Shown: piece after piece, positions 23,600-36,151 of the stretch | How the letters are laid out: each line of letters begins with the position of its first letter | Numbering within the stretch: the stretch's first letter is position 1 | Assembly (NCBI GenBank): GCA_963556495.2 | Contig: OY747715.1 | Coordinates: 17,645,239 to 17,709,238 of the forward strand | DNA: 64,000 nucleotides | From: Valencia hispanica | Taxonomy: Eukaryota > Chordata > Actinopteri > Cyprinodontiformes > Valenciidae | Direction: 5' to 3' | Notes under the pieces: model-generated | Told to the model about the DNA's origin: nothing | What the model saw: the letters and a program-made list of their open reading frames with translations, nothing else | Database searches by the model: none | Translations under genes and position numbers: made by a program

Positions 23600-24750
23600 C
23601 GGTGCAATAAAAAAGGTAAATAAATAGGAAAAATTGTTTGTCCGCTGACAGTTTTTTCCATCTTTGCTTTTTTTGGGTCACTTTTACATGTTTAAGAACA
23701 TCAGTCAAATTGTGTTATCAGATAAGGATAACCTGCGTAAATACACAGAATAGATTTCAAATTATGATTTCCTATATTAAAACAAAATAAGGTATTGGTG
23801 GCAACAGCTGTCATGAACTATTTACAATAACCAGCAATTAGTCTTTTATGTTGCTTTGGGAGAGTTTTAATCCACTCATTTTTTGAGAATTGTTTTATTT
23901 CAGCCTCACTAGAAGTTTTTATGTCCATGAAATTGGATTCAAGTCCAGATTTCGGCTCTTCAAAAACCAATTGATTTTTTTTTTCTTTTTTAGCCACTCA
24001 GATGTTATGCAAGTAAGGTTGAACTTAAAGCCACAAATGTATGGCCAAACCTTCTCCTTCATGAATTTCTGCTAGAGAGCAGAATTCACTGTTCCCTTAA
24101 TTATGACAAATCCTTCAGTTCTGGCAGCACAAAAGCAGCCCCCATCCATCATACTAACACCACCAAGTGTGACAGTCAGTATGATGTTCTCTTTTTGTAA
24201 TGCTATGTTAATTTTATGTTAAAGGTAACAATAAGTGCATTTTCATAAAATTTTAACCTTTGAATTGTCAGTCCACAGATTGTTTTAATGCACCATTATG
24301 TTATATTTCAGCAATTGCGAGGCAAAGCCTCTGTAGACTTTTTTGTCAGCAGTGGTTTTTGCTTTGGGATTTTCCGGTCGATGCTATTTTTGCCCAGTTT
24401 CTTAATTAATGCAACAAAGGCCTGCAGCACTTTAAATGTTCTGGGTTCCTTTGTAATAATCTAGATGAGTTGTTGATGGGCTCTTGCAGTAATTTTGGTT
24501 TGATGGTTACTCTTGGGAAGGTTCACCGCTGTTTCATGTTTTGTATAGTTGTGGATTATGGCTCTCACTGTGATTTGCCCACAGTCACACAGTCCTAACC
24601 CTTTGTAACCCTCTCAGCAGAAAAATAACTTTGACTTTGCTTCTTATCTGCTTTTGAATTTATTTAAACCAGGACATGATTTTCAGTTTCTTGGGATCTT
24701 TTAGTCTACTTCATGTTGTCAGACAGATTCTGTACACTTTCTTTTTATTT
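23600..24750 (-). pseudogene. Decayed Tc1-like transposon with transposase remnants
   Basis: On the minus strand, 24,100-24,180 reads LGGVSMMDGGCFCAARTEGF and then FVIIKGTVNSAL, the Tc1 catalytic-domain block normally written GGG-S-MVWGCF...G....I.G.MN. Other tracts in order (TTTGGGTCACTTTTAC near 23,670; ATTGTTTTATTTCAGCC near 23,890; AGCAGTGGTTTTTGC near 24,347; CTCTCACTGTGATTTGCCCACAG near 24,563) follow the layout of a known fish/amphibian Tc1-like family. Many stops, shifts and internal deletions are present. The ends are approximate. Confidence 0.7.
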
Positions 24751-24950
24751 TGTAGGTATAGCAACAAAGCATAGCTACTGAACTTGAACTCAGCTTTACA
24801 AAACATGTTGTAGCTCATACTTTAACCATGCTTTAACCAGTGGGCAGTGGTCAGCCGATTTTCCAGGGGCTTCAACCCCAAATGTTTTCAGTCTAGCTCT
24901 GGATGTTTTAAGTCTGGTTTTTTACTCACCAGCCACAGGCTTGCTGGTCT

Positions 24951-26420
24951 GAATTCCACGAATTAAACCAGAACAGCCTTGAAAAAATGATTATCCAATT
25001 AAGCTCTTCCTCCTGCTGTCTTGATATCCTACCCACCGCTTTTCTAAAGAAAGTTCTTCCTGTTTTTGGGTCTGATCTTGTTCAAATAGTGAACTCATCC
25101 CTGCTATCAGGTGTCTTCCCTCAGGCTTTAAAAACAGCAGTTATTAAACCACTGCTAAAGAAGAAAAATCAGGACAACACGTTAATGTAGAACTACAGGT
25201 TAATCTCTAATCTTCCATTCATCAGTAAGATTATTGAAAAAGCTGTGTTTCAGCAGTTAAATAGCTTCCTAACAATGACAAACCGTTTTGATGTTTTTCA
25301 GTCTGGTTTCCGTGCTCACCAGAGCACAGAGACTGCCCTTGTCAAAGTATTCAATGACATCCGCATAAATACAGACTGTGGTAGAACCACAGTGCTGGTT
25401 CTGTTGGACCTCAGGGCAGCATTTGACACTGTTCATCATGATATTTTATTGGAACGACTGGAGAGCTGGGTCGGACTCTCTGGTACACTACTTGGCTGGT
25501 TCGAGTCTTACCTAAAGAACAGGGACTTCTATGTTTCAATAGGAAACTTTTCATCAGAACCAACAGAAATCACATGTGGGGTTCCCCAGGGCTCCATCCT
25601 GGGGCCCCTCTTATTTAATATCTACATGCTCCCACTACGCAAGATTATAGCAACCAATAACATTAGCTACCATAACTACAAACCAAACCCTTAATCAATG
25701 TATTGACCAAATAAATGGATGGATGTGCCATAACTTTCTCCAGCTGCATAGAAACAAAACTGAAGTAATTATTTTTGGACCCAAGGAGGAACGATGAAGA
25801 GTCAGCACACAGCTTCAGTTAATACAGCTAGAAACTACTGATCGGGCTCGAAACCTAGGAGTAGTAATGGACTCAGACCTGAACCTCCAGGGTCACATAA
25901 AGGCAATAACAAGGTCAGCCTTCTATCACCTGAAGAACATTTCTAGGATTGAACGACTGATGTCGCAACAGGACCTAGAAAAACTCATCCATGCGTTTAT
26001 CTGTAGTCGGATTGATTACTGCAACAGCATCTTCACAGGTCTGCCTAAAAAGTCAATCAGACAGCTGCAGCTGATCCAGAACGCTGCCGCTCGCGTCCTC
26101 ACTAGAACCAGGAAAGTAGAGCACATCACCCCAGTTCAAAAGTCCTTACACTGGCTCACTGTAGCTCAGAGAATAGACTTCAAAATACTCCTACTAGTTT
26201 ATAAATCATTACATGGCTTAGCATCAAAATATGTTGAAGACCTTTTATTGTGTATCATGTGTAATGTGTGTTTCTTTAACTTTAATTTTACAATGTTATA
26301 TTCCATGTGTTTTTTTTTTATCACAAAATTATGTAAAGCACCTTGAATTACCCTGCTGTTGAAAGTGTGCTATACAAATAAAATTGCCTTGCCTTGCCTT
26401 GCCTTGCCTTGGTCTCCTAA
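24951..26420 (+). mobile_element. L2-A LINE copy, 5'-truncated, internal deletions
   Basis: RT and C-terminal region on the plus strand: LPTAFLKKVLPVFGSDLVQI, then FQSGFRAHQSTETALVKVFN and LDLRAAFDTVHHDILLE, then [19 protein letters not shown]. After a deletion of about 55 bp near 25,680 it continues as [19 protein letters not shown], in another frame, then [19 protein letters not shown]. The deletion removes the YADD catalytic pair. A second deletion near 26,250 removes the C-terminal domain and joins the 3' UTR. It ends in (CCTTG)n at 26,386-26,420. The 5' cut is at the sequence matching 50,488. Confidence 0.9.
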
Positions 26421-28975
26421 TCACACAGAATCACGGCTGTAATCTAATCTGATCTGATCAACTGCATGCGCCAAACAGGACGATATATTTCAATTAGCAA
26501 TATATTTAAGACTAACAGAAACCAGTGGATAATAGAAAAATTGTGAAAAAAGAGTTGCAACTCTTCAGTTTATTCAAGAGAGAGACCAAAGGTCAAGAAA
26601 TTATCTTTGTAAAATAGAATGAGTCACAAAGACAAATGCTGGCTTATGCATAATTTTCTTTAGCTGTCCTGTTACAAACTAGCTATCCTTAAGCAACTGG
26701 AATAAGGACATTCATGAAAAATCACTAATACAGAAGTAACAAAATAACTTTTAAACTACAGAGCAGGCACAGTAAAAAAATAGATCATGTATAAAACAGT
26801 TATTTCCTGTTGTTTTAGACAGGAAGGTTGAATGCTTCCATTCTTGTTGTTGAACATGTTTATTTTTTTTGTTGTCCACTTGTTTGTATTAAATTACTTT
26901 TATAGAATATGAGTGACTTGTGTTCTGTAGGTTTGTTGCATACTTTGATTGGATTTAATAATTTTGTTGAAGGAAGCAAATATGAGCTACAGACATAGAA
27001 GGAGCCAGCAGCAGCAGAGGTGTTCCAATCAAACATGGAAATTGGTCACAGTTATTTGAATAGAATTTCAGCAAACACTTTTGTTATACTCTTGATGCAT
27101 AATGAATGGATGTAACCCAATTGTTTTGTTTACAAAAGTATATTTAGTTTGTATTTTGCATTATTAGTTTGTAATAGTGATACTTTGCACACTTAATTTG
27201 GCCGTCATGATTTTGTAGAGGGTAGGAGAAATGGCATTTAGAAAGGAGCCTGCAGGAACAGTAGCTGTAGTTGCAGCAGAAGCATCATCATTAGTGTTAA
27301 AGATAATGAATCAAAAAAGGTCTTAGTTCTAATTATCATAATTACCTATTAGGCTACATATTAAAATAAAGATAGAAGCAAATTCAAAATGGGTCAATAA
27401 CAGTGCATTGTTGAAAACATAATAAATGAAAACAGTAAAGCCTTGCTTTACCTCATTCGCCATTATGGCATTACTGTCAGAGCCAAACAGACTAACCAAG
27501 ACAGCACCAATAATGGAAGAAAACCAAGTGATGAGAGGAAAAGGAGGAGAGATAAAGACAGAGACAGCAATAGGTGAATAGTGTATGAATGATGGTATGT
27601 GCACCGTGTTTGTTAGCGATCTAATGCCGTAACAATCTAATGCCATAACAAACCATACCATAGCAATATTTTTGGTAGTTCACTGGTAGAAGGACAGAGA
27701 TGGAAAAAGCAAAGAGAAAGGGGGTAAAGGTACGACTGTCAAGTAATGAAGAGAAAAGAGAAACCAACAGAATCAGGTGAAGAAAGACTGACACCCTTTT
27801 TTTTCTTTCCGAAAGACATCACATTTTGTAAAGCCCAGCTACTGCTTAAAGGCCCTGCCAGTGGGGTAGTTACTTCTTCACATGGGGTCCGTGAGATTTG
27901 ATGGCTGTTTTCCTTTAATAAATGAAACAATAATTTGAAAACGGCATTTGTTACTCTGTTTATCTTTTTCTGTTATTGAAACCCATTTGATGATCTAAAA
28001 CATTATGTGTGACTAACAAAAAGCCCAACAGAAGGCATCTATAAGGGGGAGATACTTCATCTTGATCCATGTCCAGTGATCTTAGTGGTGCTTCAATTTG
28101 ACCTTATTTCCTACGGATCCGCCTTTCTAGTCTCCATCATATAGGTTTCCTCTATCCCACTGCAGCCATAAAGCCTGTAAAATTGCCTACCTCAACCTTC
28201 ATTCTCCTGTGTTTCCCTAACTCTTATTGTTTTTTAATCCATTTTTCTTTTTTGATCGTCTTTCCTTGTTCATTGTTATCTCAGGCACCAGCTAACCTGG
28301 TATAGAAAACCTCTTCTTAACCATCTAGAATGTTGGCTTGGCCAAGGTTTTACACTGGATACCCTGATACAACCCACATAGATGTATCTCAGCTTGTAAA
28401 TGGTAGTAGGACTACACAGCCATGTGCACCCACATTACCTAAGAAAAAACATAGTCTAAAAACAGCTAAAGAACAACAAAAAACAATAACTGAATATAAA
28501 AAGTTAAACACCATTCATGTGGAAACTAAGATTCCTTGAATGATTCCCCAACTTACTCTTCAAATTCAATCTTTAGAGACAGCCAAAAAAGAGACTACCT
28601 CTTGTTCTTACACATCCAAATATATTTGCTAGACTTTTATTAAGATAAAAGATGCTTTATCACCTACAAAATTGGTTTCCATTTTGAGTGATACACATTT
28701 AATTTGTTTGCTGGAATTACCTTATGTAATGCCAGTTACATAATATAATTAAAAGTGGCTGTTTTATTGTTCCATTTCCTAGTCAAGCATATTAAAATCA
28801 ATAAAGGTTTCAAGCTTATTGTAATATCTGGCTATATTTAATACCAGGCATCAGAGGGGCAGTTTATTTAGTTTAAATCGTGCAACCAGTCCTATTAAAT
28901 TGCAAGTGAGGGATTTCATGTAGAATTAACTTGTTTTCTGATTTTTGATGGAGGGATTAAATAAACTAAACCTAT

Positions 28976-29420
28976 TTTAAAGGGATATTCCACCAATTAG
29001 GATTATTGAGTAACTTCCATGACTCTTGTACACCAAATGTTAGCTGTTACTTGTCACTTACATTGTTTATGCTAAGCTAAAGCAAACAGACTGCTGCCAG
29101 ATTAGGAGAATGACTGAGCTGGTTCCAAAATGCTTTTTCTCACTTATCTAACTCTGGGGAATATGGCAACTGAATAAGTTTCACTTACGGGTAGAATAGT
29201 CTTTTAAATTTATCAAAACTTTATAGATTAAATATTTTTGACCATTGCCTAGCAGTCTTTAAAAAAAATAAAAAAAACTATATATTTAAAGTAAATAATA
29301 GTGATTAATAGGTGCCTCCTTGCATTTCAGTAAATTCCATTTGCAATGGAATCCACTGTCTCCATTCATTGCAATGGCAGGGCCCAAGAAGGGAACTTTT
29401 TAAGGCAACTGGCTGTACTG
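28976..29420. repeat. Possible TTAA-type repeat, one end only
   Basis: TTTTAAAGGGATATTCCACC, then TTAGCTGTTACTTGTCACTTAC and TATGCTAAGCTAAAGC, are words common to a fish interspersed repeat whose end is TTAA plus AGGG. The opposite inverted end was not found. Confidence 0.35.
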
Positions 29421-29867
29421 ATTTGTTGAGGTGTATAAGAGTAAAGAGGGGGTTATTACATGTTACACTTTTCAGTTTTATTTGTAAAAATTTGAGAAAA
29501 CCACATATTTCCTTCCATGTTACAATTATAATATTTTATAAAATCCCCAAAGAATATATGGCAGTTAAGATTTTTATTATAACATGACAACATTTTGGTT
29601 TGTTTTCCTTGTGTATTCAGTTAGCCATTCAGTTTTCCTAATCTCTTAGATTCCGATTTATCACACTCGCACTGCATCAGTTAATCATCCAAATTGATTC
29701 CTTTTATGCTGTCTCTCCTCCCTGCATGTATATACACTCTCAGTTTTTTTTAGCTCATGGTCAGATCCTTAGCCAAAATCAGTCTAGTTCCACGGCTCCT
29801 GTTTGCTCTAGGTGTTCCATTTAGGATTTATTGTTATTGGATTTCTTTCCCTGATAGTAGTGTATCT

Positions 29868-29870
<3 letters not shown>

Positions 29871-29899
<29 letters not shown>
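29871..29899. repeat. Poly(T), 29 bp
   Basis: An uninterrupted T-run. It could be the poly(A) tail of a minus-strand retro-insertion, but no source sequence was recognised to its right. Confidence 0.9.
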
Positions 29900-29902
<3 letters not shown>

Positions 29903-30355
29903 GAAAGACTGTTTATTTTTACCTGCCTGCTTCCTGTCTACTTGCTGTATTTGGGTCCTCAGTTTTACTGCTATCAGACAGATGTTTTTGTTCAGAAATA
30001 ATTTTTTACCAAGGGGTTTAATAACCCATTTACTGTCAGCTATCTTTTGGAAACCTAAGCAGGCATGTAAGGTATTGGCCCGACGCAGCTGCAACACATC
30101 TGTCATGCCAAGCAAGTATACTGTGCACATATATATTTGCCAAATAATAATATAAAGCTTGAAAACAATAGCTCTAGATATATGGCTTTCCTTGTGTGTA
30201 AAATTACATGGGCTCAAGTGTCATGCCTTAGGCTATATAAGTCTGCTTTTTACACCTTTAAAAAGAAGTGCAAACTCTCACTTGGTTAGTGCAAGCACCA
30301 CTTTGCTAAACATTTAATTAGACCAGAGGAGCGAAAGACCTGCAAAGGCCTTTTG

Positions 30356-31000
30356 TATCAGTACTGTTTCGTCTTACCCCAAAAATAAGTGTTTTTTTAG
30401 GCCTAAACATATATGAAATTCACCAAATTTCACACATTCATCAGGTCTGCGTGAAAGTTACGTATTTTATGGTTTCACATAAATTACCTAAAATAGCTTA
30501 ACATCGCCCCACCCCAGAAATTTTTTTAATAACCCCCTATATTACCTTTATTTACCATACAGATATGAAAATTGATACACTTGTACAACTTCCCAAGACC
30601 TACCTAAAAGTCCTAAAACATCATAGTTCAAGATGAACAGGAGGTCGGCCATCTTGGATTGAACATGCAATTTTGACCCCATTTTTGCAGTTTAAAGCTT
30701 CTGCATTTGATAGAACTCCTACTAGGGAATTTCATTGACATTACTTAAGTTCCGCCCCCCCAGAACAGGAAGTGTCCATATTTTACACACTTGAACTAAC
30801 ACCAAACTGTGTCCAGTGACAGGAGGCAAGTTGGGGTAACTTGCTGTCCAGTACAGAGTTTTTCGAAAGAGGGTGGGGCTGTGGCAGCGTGGCGAAATCC
30901 GGCATCACTCCATGACCATACGTTTGCATCTAATTTCCAGAAAGATCCTCTAATCTGGACCACATTCAACATGATGAATACTAGTCCAACTTCTGAAAGA
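30356..31000. repeat. Unclassified interspersed repeat U, left part
   Basis: Contains GGAGGTCGGCCATCTTGGATT, then GTGTCCAGTGAC, GAGGGTGGGGCTGTGGCAGCG and ACGTTTGCATCTAATTTCC. The second half is paralogous to 38,330-38,760 (GGCCAGTGACTG, GAGGATGAGGCTGTGGGGGC, ATGTTTACCTCTAATTTC). It is interrupted by Tc1-b at 31,003 and appears to resume at 32,609 with GTGGGCATGGCC and CACAGGAAGTCGGCCATTT. The class is unknown. Confidence 0.55.
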
Positions 31001-31002
31001 TA

Positions 31003-32606
31003 CAGTGGCTTGCAAAAGTATTCGGCCCCCTTGAACTTTTCCACATTTTGTCACATTACAGCCACAAACATGAATCAGTTTTATTGGAATTCCACGTGAA
31101 AGACCAATACAAAGTGGTGTACACACGAGAAGTGGAACGAAAATCATAAATGATTCCAAACATTTTTTACAAATAAATAACTGAAAAGTGGGGTGTGCAT
31201 AATTATTCAGCCCCCTGAGTCAATACTTTGTAGAACCACCGTCTGCTGCAATTACAGCTTCCAGTCTTTTAGGGTATGTCTCTACCAGCTTTGCACATCT
31301 AGAGACTGAAAATATTGCCCATTCTTCTTTGCAAAACAGCTCCAGCTCAGTCAGATTAGATGGACAGTGTTTGTGAACAGCAGTTTTTAGATCTTGCCAC
31401 AGATTCTCGATTGGATTTAGATCTGGACTTTGACTGGGCCATTCTAACACATGGATATGTTTTGTTTTAAACCATTCCATTGTTGCCCTGGCTTTATGTT
31501 TAAGGTCGTTGTCCTGCTGGAAGGTGAACCTCCACCCCAGTCTCAAGTCTTTTGCAGACTCCAAGAGGATTTCTTCCAAGATTGCCCTGTATTTGGCTCC
31601 ATCCATCTTCCTATCAACTCTGACCGGCTTCCTTGTCCCTGCTGAAGAGAAGCACCCCCAGAGCAGGATGCTGCCACCACCATATTTGACAGTGGGGATG
31701 GTGTGTTCAGAGTGATGTGCAGTGTTAGTTTTCCACCACACATAGCGTTTTGCATTTTGGCCAAAAAGTTCCATTTTGGTCTCATCTGACCAGAGCACCT
31801 TCTTCCACATGTTTGCTGTGTCCCCCACATGGCTTGTGGCAAACTGCAAACAGGACTTCTTATGGTTTTCTTTTAACAATGGCTTTCTTCTTGCCACTCT
31901 TCTATAAAGGCCAACTTTGTGCGGTGCACCACTAATAGTTGTCCTATGGACAGATTCCCCCACCTGAGCTGTAGATCTCTGCAGCTCGTCCAGAGTCACC
32001 ATGGGCCTCTTTGCTGCATTTCTGATCAGCGCTCTCCTTGTTCGGCCTGTGAGTTTAGGTGGACGGCCTTATCTGGGTAGGTTTACAGTTGTGCCATACT
32101 CCTTCCATTTCTGATTGATCGCTTGACCAATGCTCCGTGGGATGTTCAAGCCTTGGGAAATCTTTTTGTAGCCTAGCCTGCTTTAAATTTATCAATAACT
32201 TTATCCTTGACCTGTCTGGTGTGTTCTTTGGACTTCATGGTGTTGTTGCTCCCAACATTCTCTTAGACAACCTCTGAGGCTGTCACAGGGCAGCTGTATT
32301 TGTACTGACATTAGATTACACACACGTGCACTCTATTTAGTCAATAGCACTCATCAGGCAATGTCTATGGGCAACTGACTGCACTCAGACCAAAGGGGGC
32401 TGAATAATTATGCACACCCCACTTTTCAGTTATTCATTTGTAAAATATGTTTGGAATCATGTATGATTTTCGTTCCACTTCTCACGTGTACACCACTTTG
32501 TATTGGTCTTTCACGCGGAATTCCAAAAAATTGATTCATGTTTGTGGCTGTAATGTGACAAAATGTGGAAAAGTTCAAGGGGGCCGAATACTTTTGCAAG
32601 CCACTG
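31003..32606 (-). mobile_element. Tc1-like transposon (Tc1-b), copy 1, long inverted ends
   Basis: Starts CAGTGGCTTGCAAAAGTATT and ends with its complement, flanked by TA (31,001-31,002 and 32,607-32,608). The inverted match between the ends continues for about 210 bp (for instance GGGGGCTGAATAATTATGCA inside both), a long IR/DR-type terminal repeat. The 1,604-bp length is typical. A transposase gene lies on the minus strand. A truncated relative lies at 52,758-54,123. Confidence 0.95.
31220..32241 (-). pseudogene. Tc1-like transposase (DD34E); catalytic part open, DNA-binding part broken
   Basis: The C-terminal 260 codons (31,220-32,002) are open: KVLWSDETKMELFG (first D), FQQDNDLKHKARAT (second D), and SPDLNPIENLWQDLK (E). 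Upstream, from ATG at about 32,239, the N-terminal frame MKSKEHTRQVKDKVIDKFKAG is followed by a one-base shift near 32,180 and an in-frame TAA at about 32,070 just before GRPPKLTGRTRRAL. The helix-turn-helix DNA-binding part is therefore lost while the catalytic fold is intact. The expected full length of about 340 residues fits the family. Confidence 0.92.
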
Positions 32607-32608
32607 TA

Positions 32609-32860
32609 TATATGTGAATATAAGGTGGGCATGGCCTAATTCCTCCACAGCGCCCCCTAGAAGCATTAAAACAACCAGCTCCAAGCCATACTATATCCGA
32701 GGATTTTTAAATTTGGGACACCTATGTAGAACCTACAAAAAAGTGTCTGTACCCATGGTCCAAACCCCACAGGAAGTCGGCCATTTGTGATCAAGGCAAC
32801 TGTTTTGTGCCATTTACACAAGTCGTATTTGAACGGACTCATCCTAGAGCATTTTATTTA
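32609..32860. repeat. Unclassified interspersed repeat U, right part
   Basis: Continuation of repeat U after Tc1-b: AGCGCCCCCTAGAAGCATTA and CCCCACAGGAAGTCGGCC. The second motif is paralogous to 38,690-38,710 (CTCACAGGAAGTCAGCC). Confidence 0.5.
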
Positions 32861-33118
32861 CAGACTTCAAAATGAGTGAAGATAGTCTTGAGCCACTGGG
32901 GATGAAAAGTTGTTCACAAGTTTTTGCTGCATCAAAGCATGTGGGCGTGGCCAATCATCAAAATATGTCTTCTCGTCATAAACATAGATGGAGTACTAAC
33001 TTCCACACCCAAGGTCACAGCTATACCAAACTTCCTGTGTCTCTTCACATACCAGCACTCAACACATTCATGGGATCATTTGCTAATGTCACATGTTTTA
33101 CTTAGAAAGGTTCATCAA
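32861..33118. other. Unassigned sequence
   Basis: Contains GTGGGCGTGGCCAATCATCA and similar words that may continue repeat U. Nothing coding was recognised. Confidence 0.3.
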
Positions 33119-33264
33119 TCAATAAATCAAACTTATACTTATAAAGCGCTTTTCGTACAAAGATTGCAACTCAAATTACTTTAGAGATTAAAAATGACCC
33201 CATGTAAACCACATTCCTATCCCTCCCCCACAGATTTAAAAGCATGATCATGTTTATACTCACA
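33119..33264 (-). repeat. L2-C LINE (-), 3' tail segment
   Basis: (AATC)n-like start, then AAACTTATACTTATAAAGCG and CCACAGATTTAAAAGCATG. This is the 3' end of the minus-strand L2-C, cut off from the rest (34,675 onward) by the plus-strand copy. It matches the remnant at 21,058. Confidence 0.7.
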
Positions 33265-34674
33265 ATAAATCATCAGATATACATAGAACATCTCAAATCA
33301 TACAATAACACTGTAAGAAATTCCAGAAATGCATACTTCTCCAGAATCATCTCAGAACATAAAAATAATCCCAAAATTCTGTTTTCCACCATTGACAACA
33401 TTCTCAATCCTACCTCTACTGCACTTCAGAAAACCCCCTCAAACACTCTGTGTGAGGAGTTTGCAAACCACTTCAGAGGAAAGGTAGACACCATCAGATG
33501 TAATATTTTATCTTCTCAGAGTAACATGGTTTTAGACAAATCTGAGTGTGTGTCTCTACCAGAGGAAACGCTGGACAGTTTTGTCCTGGTGGAAGCTGGG
33601 ACCCTTGATAAAGTTTTCTCCTCGGTGAGGCCCACTACAAGTGCCCTGGACCCGATTCCCACCCGGCTTTTTAAGCAATTTTAAGAATCTTTTAAAGACG
33701 AGATTTTAACCATGATGAATTGTTCCCTTCAGACGGGGGTCTTTCCTGCCGCCTTTAAAGAGGCGGTAGTGAGGCCCCTGCTGAAGAAGAGCAATTTAGA
33801 TTTTAATGATTTAAACAACTTCCGACCGGTATCTAACTTACCATTTTTAAGCAAAGTTTTAGAAAAACTTGTTTAAAATCAACTTAATGATTTTATTAAC
33901 GCTCATAATGTCCTAGAGAAATTTCAGTGTGGTTTAGGGTGAACCACAGCACAGAGAGAGCTCTTTTAAATTTTTTTAATGATTTTAGACTAAATTATGA
34001 TGCTCAGAAGGTGACAGTGTTGGTTCTACTGGATCTAAGCCCCCTTTGATACAGTAGACCACACTATTCTTTTAACTCGTTTAAAACAGATTGGCCTCTC
34101 TGGTGCTGTTCATAAATGGTTCACATCCTATCTCACAGACAGGACTTTTATGGTAAGTTAAGATACCTGCTCCTCTAAGGTCCACAAGATCACGTGTGGT
34201 GTGCCCCAGGGTTCGATTTTAGGCCCAGTGATTTTTAACCTTTATATACTCCCTCTTGGCAGCGTCATCAGAAGACATTGAGTTAACTTTCACAGTTAAG
34301 CTGATGATACACAGTTATACATTTCCATGTCTCCTGATGACACACAGCCAATAGACGCACTTTTTAACTGCATTTTAGACATTAAATCCTGGATGGCAGA
34401 AAACTTTCTCCAACTCAACCAGGACAAAACTGAAGTTTTAGTCATCGGTCCTGAGGCTCAGAGAGAGAAGCTTTTACCAACACTACAATCACTGTCTTTT
34501 AATCCTTCTCTACAAGTGAAGCACTTGGACGTGATTTTTGACTCTGAACTGAGTTTTATTCCTCACATACAAAATATTACTAAAATAGCTTTTTATCACT
34601 TAAATTTTAATCTGTAAAGCACTTTGAGAAACTTTGTTGTGGTTTGAAAAGCGCTTTATAAATAAAGTTTGACA
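33265..34674 (+). mobile_element. L2-C LINE copy in plus orientation, inserted in the minus L2-C
   Basis: The plus strand encodes RNAYFSRIISEHKNNPKILF, EEFANHFRGKVDTIR and RPTTSALDPIPTRLF up to 33,684. Broken RT follows: LLKKSNLDFNDLNNFRPVSNL (stops after it), [27 protein letters not shown] and [12 protein letters not shown] second open part (34,327-34,617) is AENFLQLNQDKTEVLVIGPE. The tyrosine of YADD is replaced by a stop. At 34,606 the frame jumps into the 3' tail (CTGTAAAGCACTTTGAG, AATAAAGTTTGA), a large internal deletion. The 5' edge is approximate. Confidence 0.85.
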
Positions 34675-36151
34675 CAAGGCGCCCAGAGGAGGCAAGGCCG
34701 AGACCCCCACCTCCACACAAGCACTACCTGGAGAGCACACAGCCAACTACCGCTCCCGAGGCAGAGGGCTCCCACAGAGGAAACACTGGAAGGAAGATTA
34801 AAATAACAGTTTAAGATATAAAAATAAACTGTGGATTATATGATAAGATTAAATAGTAAAACTGATAAAATCCATTCAGTAAAACACGGAGAGCAATTTA
34901 ACAGACTACGATAAATAATCATCAGCTAAAAGCTAAGCTAAAAAGGTGAGACTTGAGCCTGCTCTTAAAAACATGAACCTTGTGACCTTGAGGTCCTTCG
35001 GCAGCCTGTTCCAGAGGTGAAGGCCATAGTACTGGAAAGACGTCTCGCCGAGAGTGTGTGTCCTGAATTTAAGGATGACAGGGTGATAGGTGCCAGGGGA
35101 GCACAGCGACTGTGAAGGTTCATATGGTAAGAGCAGTTCTGAAAGATAAGAAGGCCCAAGACCATTAAGACACTTAAAAACCATTAAAATAACCTTAAAA
35201 TGATCCTTAAACAAACAGGGAGTCAATGCGATGAATTTATGACGGGTGTAATGTGCTCCCATCTCCTGGTCTTCGTCAGGACACATGCTGCTGAATTTTG
35301 TAGGAGTTGTAAACCTGAGATATCCTTTTTGGGAAGACCAGAAAGCGGGACATTACAGTAATCAATTCTACTGGTAATAAAAGCATGCATCAGTGTCTCT
35401 GTATTGGCCCAAGAGAGAATGGGGCGGACTCTGGCAATGTTCTTTAGATGATGAAAACCTATTTTAGTAATGTTTTTAATGTGAGGGATAAAAGTCAACT
35501 CAAAATCAAAAATCTTCACTTGTAAAGAAGGATTAAAATATAGAACATTTTAGTTTGAGCTGGTTGAGCTGGAGAAAGTTTTCTGCCATCCAGGATTTGA
35601 TGTCTAAAATGCAGTTAAAATATCATCCATTGGCCGTGTGTCATCAGGAGACACGGAGATGTACAGTACAACAGTGTATCATCAGCATAACTGTGAAAGT
35701 TAACTCCATGTCTTCTGATGACACTGCCAAGAAAACGCATATAAAGGTTACGAAGCACCAGGTCTAAAATTGAACCCTGGGGCACACCATATGTAATCTT
35801 GCGGACCTTAGAGGAGCAGGTATCTAAATTTACCATTAAGGTCCTGTCTGTGAGACAGGATGTGAACCATTTGTGGACACTACTGGAAAGGCAAATCTGT
35901 TTTAAACGGGTTAAAAGAACAGTGTGGTCAACTGTTTCAAAGGCAATGCTTAGATCCAGTAGAACCAACAGTGTCACCCTCTGTGCATCATAGTTTAATC
36001 TGAAATCATTTAAAATCTTCAAAAGGGCTGTCTCTGTGCCGCGGTTCACCCTAAAACCAGACTGAAATTTCTCTAGGACATTACGAGCGTTAATAAAATC
36101 ATTAAATTGAATTAAAATAAGCTTTTCTAAAATTATGCTTAAAAACGGTAA
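34675..36151 (-). pseudogene. L2-C LINE (-), 3' UTR and reverse transcriptase C-terminal half
   Basis: Minus-strand frames: 35,615-36,049 has LLVLLDLSIAFETVDHTVLL and NFHSYADDTLLY (the catalytic YADD retained); 35,223-35,519 has TLMHAFITSRIDYCNVPLSG and GLPKKDISGLQLLQNSA; 34,933-35,286 has LCSPGTYHPVILKFRTH and YGLHLWNRLPKDLKV near the C-terminus. Frameshifts separate them. Non-coding sequence at 34,675-34,930 is the 3' UTR. The element continues upstream at 36,870 beyond a Rex1 insertion. Confidence 0.85.

Larger units (their letters stand above)
26421..30355. other. Long unique region without a recognised gene
   Basis: No ORF resembles a known protein and no splice-bounded exon was recognised. 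It holds a repeat fragment at 28,976-29,420 and a T29 run at 29,871-29,899. It may be intron or intergenic. Confidence 0.4.
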
